A stretch of DNA of 64,000 nucleotides from Ammoniphilus oxalaticus (GCF_003609605.1 NZ_MCHY01000011.1:124001-188000); one strand, 5' to 3'; positions 8,441-20,902 are shown, counted from the stretch's first letter. A program made the numbers and translations. The notes: generated from the sequence alone by a model not told the origin.

Positions 8441-8908
8441 TTACCGTAAGCGATCTTTTATCGCGCGGTCCATTTCGCGTTTTGCGTCTCGTTGCTTTAT
8501 CGCTTCACGTTTATCGTATTGTTTTTTCCCTCGCGCTAACGCAACTTCGACTTTAGCCAATCCATTTTTTAAATATAAACGAGTCGGCACTAATGTGTAA
8601 CCCTTTTCACGCATCATTCCGAATATCCGATCGATCTCTTGACGATGTAACAATAATTTTCTCATTCGTAATGGTTCGTGGTTGTGACGATTGCCTTGTT
8701 CATACGGGCTGATATGCATATTATGCAAAAAAGCCTCTCCCCTACGCACTTGCGCAAAGCTATCCCGCAAATTCACTCTACCAGCTCGAATCGACTTAAT
8801 TTCTGTCCCTGTTAATACGATCCCCGCTTCATAACGATCTTCAATATGGTAGTCATGAAACGCTTTTCTATTTTGGGCGATGACTTTTTCTCCTCTTGTA
8901 ATGGCCAT
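8441..8908 (-). CDS. smpB: SsrA-binding protein SmpB
   Basis: A 155-residue RNA-binding protein that binds the tRNA-like domain of tmRNA and delivers it to stalled ribosomes. It has the N-terminal signature [18 protein letters not shown] followed by [10 protein letters not shown], the OB-fold core, and the basic C-terminal tail ([19 protein letters not shown]) that enters the decoding site. It lies between rnr and ssrA, the usual Bacillales order, and all three act in trans-translation and mRNA decay. Confidence 0.97.
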   Translation of the reverse strand: MAITRGEKVIAQNRKAFHDYHIEDRYEAGIVLTGTEIKSIRAGRVNLRDSFAQVRRGEAFLHNMHISPYEQGNRHNHEPLRMRKLLLHRQEIDRIFGMMREKGYTLVPTRLYLKNGLAKVEVALARGKKQYDKREAIKQRDAKREMDRAIKDRLR

Positions 8909-8965
8909 TGCTTTTCACCTCAAATGGTTTGCGTCCCTGTATTATACACCATACTGGATGCTCAA

Positions 8966-8997
8966 ATCAAAGGCACCCGACTAACCATCGAGTGCCT
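8966..8997 (-). terminator. Possible attenuator or terminator between rnr and smpB
   Basis: A 10-base inverted repeat, AGGCACTCGA/TCGGGTGCCT (one G-U), lies after the rnr stop, followed by TTTGATTTG. The T run is poor, so some read-through into smpB is likely. Confidence 0.45.
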
Positions 8998-9010
8998 ACA
9001 ATTGTAATGT

Positions 9011-11302
9011 CTATGCTCGTTTTTTCTTATTTTTCCGTTTGGATTTTCGGCCTTGCTTACCGCTGGCTAAACCTTTATAAAACGGTTTGTTTTCTTTTTT
9101 TTTAGGCTTTGACTCACGTTTTCCGCCTTGAATAACAATTGTCGCCTTTTTACTTCGTTTCTCCGCCTTTTTCGCAATGCCAACGAGTTCAAAATCGACC
9201 GTATGTTCATCTTTATTAACACCGTGAACGCGAACCTTTACAAGATCGCCAATGCGATACGTCTTTTTCGTTCGCTCTCCAACTAAAGCGTAATTGCGTT
9301 CATCATATCGATAATAATCGTCTGTCATATAACTCATGTGAACAAGGCCTTCAATCGTGTTCGGCAACTCAATAAACATCCCAAAATTCGTAACGCTGCT
9401 AATGATCCCTTCAAATTCTTCACCGATTTTATCAGCCATATATTCCGCTTTTTTCATATCATCTGTTTCTCGTTCCGCATCAATCGCAACGCGTTCTCGC
9501 TCAGACGTATGGCGGGCAATATCAGGCAGTTTTTCTCGCCAGGCTTCTTTGCGATCCTCATTCATCGCTCCTCGTTCCAACCACTCTCGTATTAAGCGAT
9601 GCACGATTAAATCAGGATAGCGACGAATCGGGGAAGTGAAATGGGTATAATACTCCGCAGCCAAGCCGAAATGACCAATATTTTGAGCGTCATATTTCGC
9701 CTGTTTCATAGAACGAAGCATCACTTTATTAATGACCGTTTCTTCAGGCGATTCCTTTACTTGCTCTAACAACGTCTGTAACGCCCGCGGATGAATATTG
9801 TTTGCGGATCCTTTGACCATGTAGCCAAAATTCGTAATGAATTCCAAGAATGAACGTAATTTCCCTTCGTCTGGATCTTCGTGCGTCCGATAAATAAACG
9901 GTTGGTTTAACCAGTGGAAATGTTCAGCGACGGTTTCATTTGCGGCAAGCATGAATTCCTCAATAATTTGTTCAGCAACCGTTCGATCCCGTAAAACAAT
10001 ATCTGTCGGCGCGCCTTGTTCATCAACAATAATTTTAGATTCGGGAGAATCAAAATCAATTGCCCCGCGATCCATTCTTTTTTGACGTAATTTCAAGGCA
10101 AGCTCTTTCATCTGTTGAAACATAGGCACGAGCGGCTCATATCGAGCCATAAGGCCTTCATCTTCTTCTTCTAAAATTTTAAAGAGATCCGCATAAGTCA
10201 TCCGTTCATTTGTCTTGATTACACTTAAAAAGATATCATGACGGGCCAAGCTCATGTCGCGTGGATCAAATTCCATTTCACAGGTGATCGTTAAGCGGTC
10301 CACCTGCGGATTTAAACTGCAGATTCCGTTTGATAATCGATGCGGAATCATGGGGATGACGCGATCGACTAAATAAACACTCGTTCCTCTGCGAAATGCT
10401 TCTTCATCGAGATGCGATCCTTCTTTTACATAATAGCTGACATCGGCAATATGTACACCCAATTGGTAATTGCCATTGTCCAGCATTTCTAACGAAACCG
10501 CATCATCTAAATCCTTCGCGTCGGCCCCATCGATCGTTACAATCGTTCGGTCGCGTAAGTCTCGACGACCTTCCATTTGGTCAGGAGAGATTTCCTCTGG
10601 AACTGCTTCCGCCTCTCTCAGCACATGATCATCGAACGCTTCGGACAGCTCATATTTATGAATGACGGACAGAATATCAATGCCTGGATCATTTTTATGT
10701 CCAATGATCTGGTCAATCTTTCCTTCAGGATTCGCTCTGCCATCTTCGGAATACTTAACAATCGAAACGATTACTTTGTGCCCGTCGACAGCCCCCATCG
10801 TATCTGCTTTAGAGATAAAAATGTCTTTAGAAAAGCGTTTATCATCAACAATAACGAAACCATAATGTTTTTGATCAGAAAACGTTCCCACAAAGCGATT
10901 CGTTGCCCGCTGCGCAACACGAATGATTTCACCCTCAAGGCGCGCGCCGCCCTTTGCTTTGGATAGGCGACAAAGAACGATATCCCCGTTTAACGCTCCA
11001 TTAATATCATGCGCTGGCACGAAAATGTCTTCGATGCCTTCTTCCTCAGGCAACACGAATCCAAATCCTTTTGCATGTCCTTGCAGTTTTCCGCGAACAA
11101 GGTTCATCCGCTCTGGAACGCCATATCGGTTAGAACGAGTGCGGACAATTTTACCCGCTTCCTCCAACACGTTCAATAGTTTAACAAGCTCTTTAAATTC
11201 CTCCGCAGACTGACTCCCAAATTCCTCCTCTAACTCTTGGGCGGTCATCGGATGATAGGCTTCTTCTCTCATAAATTCAATCAATTTTAGTTCTGTGATC
11301 AC
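9011..11302 (-). CDS. rnr: Ribonuclease R
   Basis: 3'-5' exoribonuclease of the RNB family, 763 residues, that degrades structured RNA and works with SmpB and tmRNA. Layout: N-terminal winged-helix region (about 1-70), cold-shock domains (about 70-210), and the RNB domain from about 248 with the catalytic aspartate cluster at D258, D261, D264, D266 and D267. An S1 domain follows (near 630-715), then a strongly basic Lys-rich tail. The start is GTG with AAGGAG nine bases upstream. It overlaps the end of the upstream hydrolase gene by 26 bases. Confidence 0.96.
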   Translation of the reverse strand: MITELKLIEFMREEAYHPMTAQELEEEFGSQSAEEFKELVKLLNVLEEAGKIVRTRSNRYGVPERMNLVRGKLQGHAKGFGFVLPEEEGIEDIFVPAHDINGALNGDIVLCRLSKAKGGARLEGEIIRVAQRATNRFVGTFSDQKHYGFVIVDDKRFSKDIFISKADTMGAVDGHKVIVSIVKYSEDGRANPEGKIDQIIGHKNDPGIDILSVIHKYELSEAFDDHVLREAEAVPEEISPDQMEGRRDLRDRTIVTIDGADAKDLDDAVSLEMLDNGNYQLGVHIADVSYYVKEGSHLDEEAFRRGTSVYLVDRVIPMIPHRLSNGICSLNPQVDRLTITCEMEFDPRDMSLARHDIFLSVIKTNERMTYADLFKILEEEDEGLMARYEPLVPMFQQMKELALKLRQKRMDRGAIDFDSPESKIIVDEQGAPTDIVLRDRTVAEQIIEEFMLAANETVAEHFHWLNQPFIYRTHEDPDEGKLRSFLEFITNFGYMVKGSANNIHPRALQTLLEQVKESPEETVINKVMLRSMKQAKYDAQNIGHFGLAAEYYTHFTSPIRRYPDLIVHRLIREWLERGAMNEDRKEAWREKLPDIARHTSERERVAIDAERETDDMKKAEYMADKIGEEFEGIISSVTNFGMFIELPNTIEGLVHMSYMTDDYYRYDERNYALVGERTKKTYRIGDLVKVRVHGVNKDEHTVDFELVGIAKKAEKRSKKATIVIQGGKRESKPKKKENKPFYKGLASGKQGRKSKRKNKKKRA

Positions 11303-12098
11303 ATCGTCTCGACTCCTTTGTGTTCCCAGTTATGTGAAAAAAGGGGCGTTCCCCTTCCGTTTGAATACGAATAGCTTCAAAGTAACTAGCGATATCTTGA
11401 TTAACGCGGTGGTGATCATGATCTCTCGTAATGATGTGTGAAGAACTTGGATAGAGCTGAACTTTTTTATAGTGTGACCCAATCCGATTATATATATAAT
11501 TAGCGCTTTTCGGCTCGACAGTTTCATCCGCCCCGCCCTGCGCCACAAAGATCGGTGTTTTTATTTTTGGCAAGTCATCCTTAATTGATTCAATTAATCG
11601 CTGTAACTGATCGATTGACGCTAACGGTGTACGCGGATAAGGGCGCAAATGCTGTTCAATATGAGGCGCCTTCTGCTCTGTTCGTCGAACATACGGCTTC
11701 ACCCATTTCAGATAGCGCGCATATTTGATTCGCTGATCCCGCGTAAAAATGGGAGAACTCAATGTAGACATTGCCGCAAACGGATAACGTAAAGCCAATC
11801 TCAAAGAAAGCAGTCCACCCATGGAATGTCCAATCGTATAAACCGATCCGACTCCACTTAAGCGTAATTGGTGATACGCTTCTTCCGCGGACTGCATCCA
11901 ATCCATCCAAGTTGTTTTGCGCAACGCCTCTGGCGTCGTTCCGTGACCTGCTAGCAAAGGCGCGGCTATCGCAAAGCCAATCCCGCAAAAAAATTTAACA
12001 AGGGGATCCATATCCAACGGAGTCCCAGTAAATCCATGTATCAATAATATGCCCCGACCATTATGTCCTTTATGAAAAATGGATGACACCTGTTGCAT
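11277..12098 (-). CDS. Alpha/beta hydrolase, Est30-like carboxylesterase (copy 2)
   Basis: Serine hydrolase with oxyanion motif HGFTGTP, nucleophile elbow GHSMGG, Asp in GGADETVEP and His in SSSHIITRD, so the catalytic triad looks complete. It resembles the small carboxylesterases (Est30/YvaK) encoded between secG and rnr in Bacillus; the natural substrate is unknown. An in-frame ATG at 12134 lies before the SD GAGGAGGT and inside the upstream gene, so I prefer the ATG at 12098, with TTG at 12104 as an alternative. It is a tandem paralogue of the gene at 12115 and overlaps rnr. Confidence 0.85.
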   Translation of the reverse strand: MQQVSSIFHKGHNGRGILLIHGFTGTPLDMDPLVKFFCGIGFAIAAPLLAGHGTTPEALRKTTWMDWMQSAEEAYHQLRLSGVGSVYTIGHSMGGLLSLRLALRYPFAAMSTLSSPIFTRDQRIKYARYLKWVKPYVRRTEQKAPHIEQHLRPYPRTPLASIDQLQRLIESIKDDLPKIKTPIFVAQGGADETVEPKSANYIYNRIGSHYKKVQLYPSSSHIITRDHDHHRVNQDIASYFEAIRIQTEGERPFFHITGNTKESRRCDHRTKID

Positions 12099-12114
12099 GG
12101 ACAATGTTACCTCC

Positions 12115-12813
12115 TCACGTTGGTTGCGGGGCAAGTTCTGTCATTAAGAATCGTTCGACCAGCTCGAATACTTGCTCCTTCTCGCAATCACGTAACAACA
12201 AATGTTTCGATTGTGGTAAAAAGTGTATCTCCTTAATATCTGATTCGATCTGATCATATATATACTCCGCGCTGCGCGGTTCAACGAGATCGTCGCGCTC
12301 TCCTTGCAAAATTAAAGTTGGCGCAGTTACCTTGCTTAACTCAGGTCTTAAAACCGTGATTAAACGTCTAAAATGGACAATCGAACGAACAGGCGCTGAA
12401 AGCGACTTTTCCATATAACGTTTTATAATCTCTGAATTAGCTGTGAAGTTCGATTTAATTGCTTCCGCTATATTTTGATAAACTTGGGCAGGGTTTATAT
12501 AGTATACACAGGCATTTAGTAAGACCAATTTAGACACTTGATATTTCGTCGACAAGTAGGCGGCAATCATGCCCCCCATCGAAAAGCCGATCAGGTATAC
12601 TTCAGAACACGTCAAAAGCAACTCCTTCAGTTCATCCTCCGCCTTTTTAATCCAGTCTTTCCATGTTACTTGTTTCATCGCATCTTTTTCATCGCCATGT
12701 CCCGGCAATGTCGGCGCGGCAATGCTCCATCCTTGCGCTGCAAGCCGTTCAGATAACGGCTCAACTTCAAATGGTCCACCGGTAAACCCATGCAGGAGCA
12801 AACAACCGATCAT
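12115..12813 (-). CDS. Alpha/beta hydrolase, Est30-like carboxylesterase (copy 1)
   Basis: About 232 residues with HGFTGGP, nucleophile elbow GFSMGG, Asp in GERDDLVEP and His in QSKHLLLRD: a complete hydrolase triad. It is closest in context to B. subtilis YvaK, the carboxylesterase between secG and rnr. The chosen ATG at 12813 follows AGGGAG and GAGGGG; the longer in-frame ATG at 12870 has no SD. The stop lies inside the leader of the second hydrolase, so the pair is probably co-translated. Confidence 0.87.
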   Translation of the reverse strand: MIGCLLLHGFTGGPFEVEPLSERLAAQGWSIAAPTLPGHGDEKDAMKQVTWKDWIKKAEDELKELLLTCSEVYLIGFSMGGMIAAYLSTKYQVSKLVLLNACVYYINPAQVYQNIAEAIKSNFTANSEIIKRYMEKSLSAPVRSIVHFRRLITVLRPELSKVTAPTLILQGERDDLVEPRSAEYIYDQIESDIKEIHFLPQSKHLLLRDCEKEQVFELVERFLMTELAPQPT

Positions 12814-12925
12814 GATCCCCTCTCCCTTAATCCCATGTTTTACGTATTGTGATAAAAAAAGATGCTTCACTGACTAGCTCCAACGTCTGGTTGTTTAGTC
12901 CTGTAGAAACATCCTCTGCAATCAT

Positions 12926-13159
12926 TTATTTAGAAAAAAAGGCTACGGCAATCGCTAAAATCATAAATCCGACAGCAAACACAATCGTAAGTTTATTTAG
13001 AACCGCGTCCATTCCGCGGGCTTTCTGTTTACCGAGCATTTGTTCCGCTCCGCCGCCGATCGAACCAGATAACCCTGCGCTCTTACTTGATTGCAGCAGC
13101 ACGACAACAATCAATCCGATCGAAAAAGTGATCAATAAAACTTTCAAAAAAAGAACCAT
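12926..13159 (-). CDS. secG: Preprotein translocase subunit SecG
   Basis: A 77-residue membrane protein with two hydrophobic helices flanking the conserved loop QSSKSAGLSGSIGGGAEQM. It is an accessory subunit of the SecYEG channel. It heads the secG-hydrolase-rnr-smpB series and is separated from eno by a strong terminator. SD GGGGGT precedes the ATG. Confidence 0.95.
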   Translation of the reverse strand: MVLFLKVLLITFSIGLIVVVLLQSSKSAGLSGSIGGGAEQMLGKQKARGMDAVLNKLTIVFAVGFMILAIAVAFFSK

Positions 13160-13240
13160 ATCGGTACCCCCAAACTTCTTACAAATAGCATTAACTATTC
13201 TATTTAACCTATTTTATCACAGGCAGCCGAATCGATCAAG

Positions 13241-13275
13241 AAAAACCAAGGGGCTATGTAGCCCCTTGGTTTTTT
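13241..13275 (-). terminator. Terminator of the glycolytic operon
   Basis: Perfect 10-bp stem (13245-13254 with 13261-13270) with A and T runs on both sides. It stands immediately after the eno stop. Confidence 0.92.
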
Positions 13276-13276
13276 A

Positions 13277-14554
<1,278 letters not shown>

Positions 14555-14593
14555 TTAGTTACTTCCTTTCTGTATTTGAGTAATTTGATTTAG

Positions 14594-16129
14594 TTAAAAT
14601 ATTGGTTTTCCCGTCATTTCTGTCGGTTGTTTGATATTAAGTAGTTTTAAAATGGTCGGCGCTAAATCGGCTAAAATCCCGTCCTCGCGCAGTTCGACTC
14701 CATCTTTTGTAACGATCAACGGAACGGGACACGTGCTATGCGACGTAACAGGTTTTCCAGTCTCATCGATCATCCAGTCCGCATTTCCATGATCTGCGGT
14801 AACGAGAGCGACCCCGCCTTGGGCAACAATCGCGTCGACTACTTTCCCCATGCATTCATCAACGGTCTCCACCGCTCGTACAGTCGGTTCCATTTTTCCG
14901 GAATGGCCAACCATATCACAATTGGCGAAATTGAGAATAATAACATCATGAACTCGTTTTTCGATCTCTTGCAAAGCCGCTTCTGTCACTTCATAGGCGC
15001 TCATTTCCGGTTTGAGATCATAGGTCGGCACGTTTTTGGGTGAGTTAATTAACACCCTCGTTTCACCTTCAAACTCTTGTTCTCTGCCACCCGAAAAGAA
15101 AAACGTGACATGCGGGTATTTTTCGGTTTCAGCAATGCGTAGTTGCTTTAGTTTATTTTGTTGCAATACTTCTCCTAACGTATTATCCAAGTCCGTCGGC
15201 TTGTAGGCGACAAAACCATTCACAGACTCACTAAATTTTGTTAAGCAGACATAATACAATTCTTTTGGGACTCGTTCGCCGCGATCAAAACCGCGAAAAT
15301 CTTCGTTTGTGTAGGCCAGCGAAATTTGAATGGCCCGATCCGGTCGGAAATTAAAAAAGATAACCCCATCGTGATCTTCCACTAGACCGCTCGGTTCCCC
15401 TCGTTCGTTCGCAATGACCGTCGGCATCACAAACTCATCATACACACTTTTGTCATATGATTCCTTAACTGCTTGCAACGGATCTTCGTATTTAGGGCCT
15501 TCCCCATAAACCATCGCTCGATAAGATTTTTCCGTTCGTTCCCAGCGTTTGTCTCGATCCATTGCGTAATATCGACCTTGCACAGTCGCAAACGCCCCAA
15601 CACCCAATTGCTTCATTTTATCGTTTGCGCGTTGAATGTATTGAAGCGCTGTGCCTGGCGCTACATCGCGTCCATCTAAAAACGCATGCACAAACACGCG
15701 TTCAACCTGCTCTTTTTTCGCCAACTCTAATAACGCAAATAGATGGTCGATATGACTATGTACGCCTCCATCTGATAGTAGACCATACAGGTGCAGCTTT
15801 GTGCCTTTTTGCTTCACATGTTTCATTGCTCCTAGCAACGTCTGGTTAGCAAAAAAAGAGCCCGCCTGAATATCACTGCTTACCCGGGTGAAGTCTTGGT
15901 AAACGACTCTGCCAGCGCCTAAGTTTAAATGGCCTACCTCGGAATTGCCCATTTGACCTTCCGGCAAACCGACCGCCTTGCCGCTAGCGCCGATTAATGT
16001 ATGCGGATATCTTTGCCACAAACGATCAAAATTCGGTTTCTCCGCATGATAAACCGCATTCCCATCCGTTTCTTCTCGCATTCCGAAACCATCCAAAATA
16101 ATCAAAGCGACGGGTTTGGGTTTATTCAT
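14594..16129 (-). CDS. gpmI: 2,3-bisphosphoglycerate-independent phosphoglycerate mutase
   Basis: Mn-dependent mutase of the alkaline-phosphatase superfamily, 511 residues, interconverting 3- and 2-phosphoglycerate. Asp13 in ILDGFG and the phosphoserine nucleophile Ser63 in [14 protein letters not shown] are present, as is the second metal site TADHGNAD. Its ATG overlaps the tpiA stop in an ATGA, so translation is coupled. Mn-dependent GpmI is pH-sensitive in sporulating Bacillus, which matches the Spo0E-like gene in this window. Confidence 0.98.
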   Translation of the reverse strand: MNKPKPVALIILDGFGMREETDGNAVYHAEKPNFDRLWQRYPHTLIGASGKAVGLPEGQMGNSEVGHLNLGAGRVVYQDFTRVSSDIQAGSFFANQTLLGAMKHVKQKGTKLHLYGLLSDGGVHSHIDHLFALLELAKKEQVERVFVHAFLDGRDVAPGTALQYIQRANDKMKQLGVGAFATVQGRYYAMDRDKRWERTEKSYRAMVYGEGPKYEDPLQAVKESYDKSVYDEFVMPTVIANERGEPSGLVEDHDGVIFFNFRPDRAIQISLAYTNEDFRGFDRGERVPKELYYVCLTKFSESVNGFVAYKPTDLDNTLGEVLQQNKLKQLRIAETEKYPHVTFFFSGGREQEFEGETRVLINSPKNVPTYDLKPEMSAYEVTEAALQEIEKRVHDVIILNFANCDMVGHSGKMEPTVRAVETVDECMGKVVDAIVAQGGVALVTADHGNADWMIDETGKPVTSHSTCPVPLIVTKDGVELREDGILADLAPTILKLLNIKQPTEMTGKPIF

Positions 16130-16875
16130 TCCGCAGCTCCTTTAACTAAGGCTATAAACGAATCAGGCGTAAGACTCGCCCCTCCGACAAGAGCCCCATC
16201 AATATCAGATTGTGACATAAAACCTTGAATATTTTGTGGGTTGACGCTACCGCCATATTGAATTCGAACCTGTTCGGCCCATTGTGAACCGAATTGCTCG
16301 GCTATACATCCGCGGATCGCCTTAATCACTTCGTTAGCTTCTTCAGCTGTTGCTGTCTGCCCTGTGCCAATCGCCCATATCGGCTCATATGCAATCACGA
16401 TTTGATTCAACTGTTCAGCGCTCAGTTCACTTAAAGCAGCTGTAATTTGCCCGTTGACGATCGTCGATGTTTGCCCCGCTTCGCGCACAGACAAATTTTC
16501 GCCGACGCAAACAATTGGCATTAACCGCGCATCCAACGCGGACCGAACTTTACGGTTGACCGTTTCATCCGTTTCATTGAAATACGCGCGACGCTCCGAA
16601 TGACCAATAATAACGTACTTTACGCCAATTTCAGCTAACATCCCTGGGCTAACCTCTCCCGTAAAAGCCCCTTCCGATTCCCAGTGAACATTTTGAGCGC
16701 CAAGCGCGATGTTTTTAGCGCGTAAAGGTTCGGTTAAGCTAAACAAAGCAGTGAATGGAGCGCAAACGACAACATCCACTTCCTGTTCTACGACAGGAAG
16801 GTGTTGAACAAATGAGTCCGCCTCCGCAATTGTTTTAAACATTTTCCAGTTCCCCGCAATAATCGGTTTTCTCAT
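16126..16875 (-). CDS. tpiA: Triosephosphate isomerase
   Basis: A 249-residue TIM-barrel enzyme interconverting DHAP and glyceraldehyde-3-phosphate. Catalytic residues are visible: Asn9 and Lys11 (GNWKMFK), His92 in IGHSERR and Glu164 in [11 protein letters not shown], together with the phosphate-binding YGGSVNP. It follows pgk by eight bases and overlaps gpmI by four. Confidence 0.98.
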   Translation of the reverse strand: MRKPIIAGNWKMFKTIAEADSFVQHLPVVEQEVDVVVCAPFTALFSLTEPLRAKNIALGAQNVHWESEGAFTGEVSPGMLAEIGVKYVIIGHSERRAYFNETDETVNRKVRSALDARLMPIVCVGENLSVREAGQTSTIVNGQITAALSELSAEQLNQIVIAYEPIWAIGTGQTATAEEANEVIKAIRGCIAEQFGSQWAEQVRIQYGGSVNPQNIQGFMSQSDIDGALVGGASLTPDSFIALVKGAAE

Positions 16876-16883
16876 CTCTACAC

Positions 16884-18068
16884 CTACTTATCCTGCAATA
16901 TCGTGACACCTGGCAATTGCTTGCCTTCCATGTACTCCAAGGAAGCGCCGCCACCTGTAGAAATATGCGACATCTTTTCAGCTACTCCCGTTTTCTCCAC
17001 GGCAGCCACCGAATCTCCGCCACCGATAATCGTCGTTCCGTTCACTTCCGCCATAGCTTGGGCGATTGCTTCTGTTCCTTTCATAAAGGTTGGCATTTCA
17101 AACACACCCATCGGCCCATTCCAAACGACCGTTTTTGAAGCGGCAATAACTTGCCGATACGTTTCAGCGGTATCTGGACCAATATCGAGCGCCTGCCAGC
17201 CTGGAGGAATCGCATCGACTGACACAATCTGCGTTTCGGCGTCATCGGCGAATCGATCCGCGACCACAACGTCAGTTGGAATATAAAATTTAACACCTTT
17301 TTGTTTCGCTTGGGAGATGAAAGAAGCGGCCAATGAAACTTTGTCCTCTTCTAATAAAGAAGCTCCAATCTCGTGTCCAAGAGCTTTTATAAACGTATTG
17401 GCAAGACCGCCGCCAATAATCAAATGATCCACTTTATCTAACAAACTTTCAATTACGCCAATTTTATCCTTTACTTTGGCGCCGCCAATAATGGCTGTAA
17501 AGGGGCGGGTTGGATGGCTTAACGCGCTTCCTAAAAATTGAATTTCTTTTTCCATCAGGAAACCCGAGACAGCAGGCAAATAATGCCCAATTCCTTCTGT
17601 CGAAGCATGCGCTCGATGAGCGGCCCCAAATGCGTCATGTACAAACAGATCTGCTAAGTCAGCAAATTGCCGCGCCAGTTGTGGATCATTTTGTTCTTCA
17701 CCTGGCAGAAAACGGACGTTCTCTAGCAGCAAGACATCGCCGTTTTGCAGCTCGTTCACTTGCTTCTTTACAGCTTCTCCAATCACTTCATTTGCTTTTT
17801 GAACGGGCTTATTTAAACAATCCGACAACCTTTTTGCCACTGCCGTCAGACGCAGCCCTTCGTTGATCTGTCCTTTCGGACGACCCAAATGACTAGCAAG
17901 GATCACCTTTGCCCCTTGTTCAATTAAGTATTGAATTGTTGGCAATGCGGCTCGAATCCGAGTATCGTCTGTGATCTGTCCATTATTCATCGGTACATTA
18001 AAATCAACCCGACAAAACACTTTCTTCCCTGATACATCCACATCGCGAACCGTTTTTTTCAAGATCAA
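16884..18068 (-). CDS. pgk: Phosphoglycerate kinase
   Basis: A 394-residue two-domain kinase making ATP from 1,3-bisphosphoglycerate. The substrate-binding RVDFNVPM and SHLGRPKG motifs are at the N-terminus. The hinge and nucleotide motifs WNGPMGVFE and GGGDSVAAV are in the C-terminal half. The start is TTG at 18068, eight bases after AGGAGG. A hairpin stands between gap and this gene, which may set a lower pgk level than gap. Confidence 0.98.
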   Translation of the reverse strand: MILKKTVRDVDVSGKKVFCRVDFNVPMNNGQITDDTRIRAALPTIQYLIEQGAKVILASHLGRPKGQINEGLRLTAVAKRLSDCLNKPVQKANEVIGEAVKKQVNELQNGDVLLLENVRFLPGEEQNDPQLARQFADLADLFVHDAFGAAHRAHASTEGIGHYLPAVSGFLMEKEIQFLGSALSHPTRPFTAIIGGAKVKDKIGVIESLLDKVDHLIIGGGLANTFIKALGHEIGASLLEEDKVSLAASFISQAKQKGVKFYIPTDVVVADRFADDAETQIVSVDAIPPGWQALDIGPDTAETYRQVIAASKTVVWNGPMGVFEMPTFMKGTEAIAQAMAEVNGTTIIGGGDSVAAVEKTGVAEKMSHISTGGGASLEYMEGKQLPGVTILQDK

Positions 18069-18090
18069 GCCCCTAGCCTCCTCTTTACAT

Positions 18091-18123
18091 ACCGAAAAGG
18101 GAGAAGCCCTGTCTCCCTTTTTT
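18091..18123 (-). terminator. Intercistronic hairpin between gap and pgk
   Basis: A 10-bp stem (18095-18104 with 18112-18121) is followed by TTTT on the minus strand. As it lies inside the operon, it is likely a partial terminator or an RNA 3'-end stabiliser for gap mRNA. Confidence 0.6.
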
Positions 18124-18142
18124 ATGTTTGACCTCTTTTATT

Positions 18143-19153
<1,011 letters not shown>

Positions 19154-19191
19154 TCAAATTCCTCCCTCAATTTCCCACCATACTCTACCTC

Positions 19192-19221
19192 ATTATACTT
19201 CATTTTCACACGTTGGTTTAA
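19192..19221 (-). promoter_or_regulatory. Putative gap promoter
   Basis: A perfect TATAAT (19192-19197) with a poor -35, TTAAAC (19216-19221), 18 bases upstream. I found no CggR-type operator repeat near it. Confidence 0.5.
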
Positions 19222-19360
19222 TACAACCATTAGTATGATGCAGGATCGATTCATCCATTCGTTCGATACGAGGCAGTTTACGTCGCGGAGTCTTGTCAGG
19301 TGCCGCTAGCCCCCCAGAACAAGCCCTAATTTCTAAATTAGAAGCCTGTTGTTCAATCAA
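19193..19360 (-). CDS. Possible small ORF, 55 codons, coupled to rpoN
   Basis: An open frame without ATG that would start at TTG (19360-19358). The TTG overlaps the rpoN stop TGA by two bases (TTGA), a classic coupling arrangement. The product would be basic in the middle (TPRRKLPRIER) and contain three Cys, two of them as CIKPTC near the end. I do not recognise it. There is no good SD, and the frame ends inside the gap -10, so it may be non-coding or a remnant of a lost gene between rpoN and gap. Confidence 0.3.
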   Translation of the reverse strand: MIEQQASNLEIRACSGGLAAPDKTPRRKLPRIERMDESILHHTNGCIKPTCENEV

Positions 19361-20739
19361 CGGTATCTCTTTCTTTTTGCGGAAGGCAAAATACCGAGTT
19401 GCTCCCGGTATTTTGCCACTGTTCTGCGTGAAATCGAGATGCCTTCCGCATTCAAACGGTCACTCAATTTTTGGTCGGATAGCGGTCGGCTCCCGTCCTC
19501 TTTCTTAATCCACGCGCTTAACTTTGCTTTGACACTCTCCGATGAGGTCATCTCGCCGCGTATTGTCGACACGCCAGATGAAAAGAAGTATTTTAGCGGA
19601 AAGATACCGCGAGGCGTTTGCGCGTACTTGTGATCCGTCGCCCGACTAACGGTCGATTCATGAGCCCCGATCACCTCCGCAATTTCTTTAAGTGTCATCG
19701 GCTTTAAAAAAGCGACTCCCTTTTCAAAGAACGATCGCTGGGTATGAACGATCGCTTCCGTTACGCGATAGAGCGTCAAGTTGCGTTGTTCGATGCTTTT
19801 AATTAACCAGCGAGCATCGCGCAGTTTTTCTCGCATATAGTGGCGGACCTCTTGTTCTTGCCGACTAATTGTTCGGTAATTTTCGCTAATCTTCAGATGA
19901 GCCGCAAAGCGGTCATTGACCGAAATGATCCATTCATTTGCCGCGCGATCAACAAATACATCCGGAATGATATAGTGGGAAATAAAACGTTCGTAACGTA
20001 AACCGGGTCGCGGGTCCAAGTCACGGATCTGGTCGATGGCTGCTTGGACTTGTTGCAAGCTCACTTTTAGACTCGTCGCAATTTGCTGCATTTTTCCATC
20101 CGCTAATGCTTGAATATGATTTTTGACAATCTGATAAGCAAGGCTTTCTCCCATTCCTTTTACCGATAACTGGATCATTAAACATTCTTTTAAATTTCTG
20201 GCTCCGATCCCATGCGGCTCTAAACTTTGCACAATCCCCAAGGCCTTTCTTGCCTCTTTAAGTTCAACCTGACAAGCAACAGCTAGTTGTTCAACCGTCA
20301 AATCTAGGTACCCTTTTTCATCTAGATTTCCAACTAGGCAGGCGCAAACAGTTTGTAATCTGGCGTCAAGTGATTGAATTCCCGCGAGTTGCCCAAGCAA
20401 CTCACTTTCGAGCGATTGCGTTTGGTCCGCTACCCGTTCTAACGGATCAAATTCATTGTCGATTGAGCGAACAGCCGAAGCGCTGTAGTCCCCTTGAGCG
20501 CGGGCCCGAATATAATCCGACCATTCAAAATTAGTTTCCGAAAGATGTTCGGAAAGATCTTCTCTAGAGGTTAGCTCTATATGGATTGGCTCCAGGGCTG
20601 GATTTTCATTCATCTGTTGATGGATAAAATCAACAAGATCAGCGGCAGACAACTGTAAGATCGCAATTGCCTGTCTTAATTCCGCGGTCATCGCCAATTT
20701 CATGCTCTGCTCCTGAAAGAAACCGTAACCCATTTGCAC
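19357..20739 (-). CDS. rpoN: RNA polymerase sigma-54 factor (RpoN/SigL)
   Basis: Sigma factor for -24/-12 promoters that needs an enhancer-binding ATPase. It has the N-terminal Gln/Leu-rich activator region (GYGFFQEQSMKLAMT, then AIAILQLSAADLVDFI), the core-binding domain, a C-terminal helix-turn-helix (TLKEIAEVIGAHESTVSRAT) and the RpoN box ISRRTVAKYRE. I prefer the GTG at 20739, eight bases after GAGGGG, over the ATG at 20802, which lacks an SD. No enhancer-binding protein is in the window. A cre site lies about 135 bases upstream of the start; CcpA control of sigL is known in B. subtilis. Confidence 0.94.
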   Translation of the reverse strand: MQMGYGFFQEQSMKLAMTAELRQAIAILQLSAADLVDFIHQQMNENPALEPIHIELTSREDLSEHLSETNFEWSDYIRARAQGDYSASAVRSIDNEFDPLERVADQTQSLESELLGQLAGIQSLDARLQTVCACLVGNLDEKGYLDLTVEQLAVACQVELKEARKALGIVQSLEPHGIGARNLKECLMIQLSVKGMGESLAYQIVKNHIQALADGKMQQIATSLKVSLQQVQAAIDQIRDLDPRPGLRYERFISHYIIPDVFVDRAANEWIISVNDRFAAHLKISENYRTISRQEQEVRHYMREKLRDARWLIKSIEQRNLTLYRVTEAIVHTQRSFFEKGVAFLKPMTLKEIAEVIGAHESTVSRATDHKYAQTPRGIFPLKYFFSSGVSTIRGEMTSSESVKAKLSAWIKKEDGSRPLSDQKLSDRLNAEGISISRRTVAKYREQLGILPSAKRKRYR

Positions 20740-20873
20740 GTGGTTGTCCCCTCTTTCATCACGTTCAACTATTTTTGTCTGTCTATTTATATGCGCAGAC
20801 ATTCCACTAATGCCGCGGCAAATCGAACGTAGCCTCTTGTCAAAAAGTGAGGTATTTTGAAGAATGTTTGTAA

Positions 20874-20888
20874 TTGAAAACGCTTTCT
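20874..20888. promoter_or_regulatory. cre site (CcpA operator)
   Basis: TTGAAAACGCTTTCT matches every fixed position of the WTGNAANCGNWNNCW consensus. It overlaps the -35 of the plus-strand promoter at 20874-20902 and lies upstream of rpoN on the other strand, so CcpA with HPr or Crh phosphorylated on Ser46 could control both. Confidence 0.85.
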
Positions 20889-20902
20889 ATGTGAGCTATA
20901 CT
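20874..20902 (+). promoter_or_regulatory. Sigma-A promoter of a candidate small RNA
   Basis: TTGAAA (20874-20879), 17-base spacer, TATACT (20897-20902), with the cre site over the -35. The predicted start is near 20909. No coding frame follows before the terminator at 20958. Confidence 0.75.

Noticed and set aside
16903-17286. 127-codon plus-strand frame opposite pgk
   Set aside because: Antisense shadow of a conserved gene; composition follows pgk codon structure.
19293-19508. Plus-strand frame opposite the rpoN end
   Set aside because: No SD and overlaps the conserved RpoN box on the other strand.
20740-20870. TTGACA at about 20837-20842 (minus strand) as an rpoN -35, or a sigma-54 autogenous promoter
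   Set aside because: No -10 at 16-18 bases, and the nearest GG/GC pair has the wrong spacing for -24/-12.
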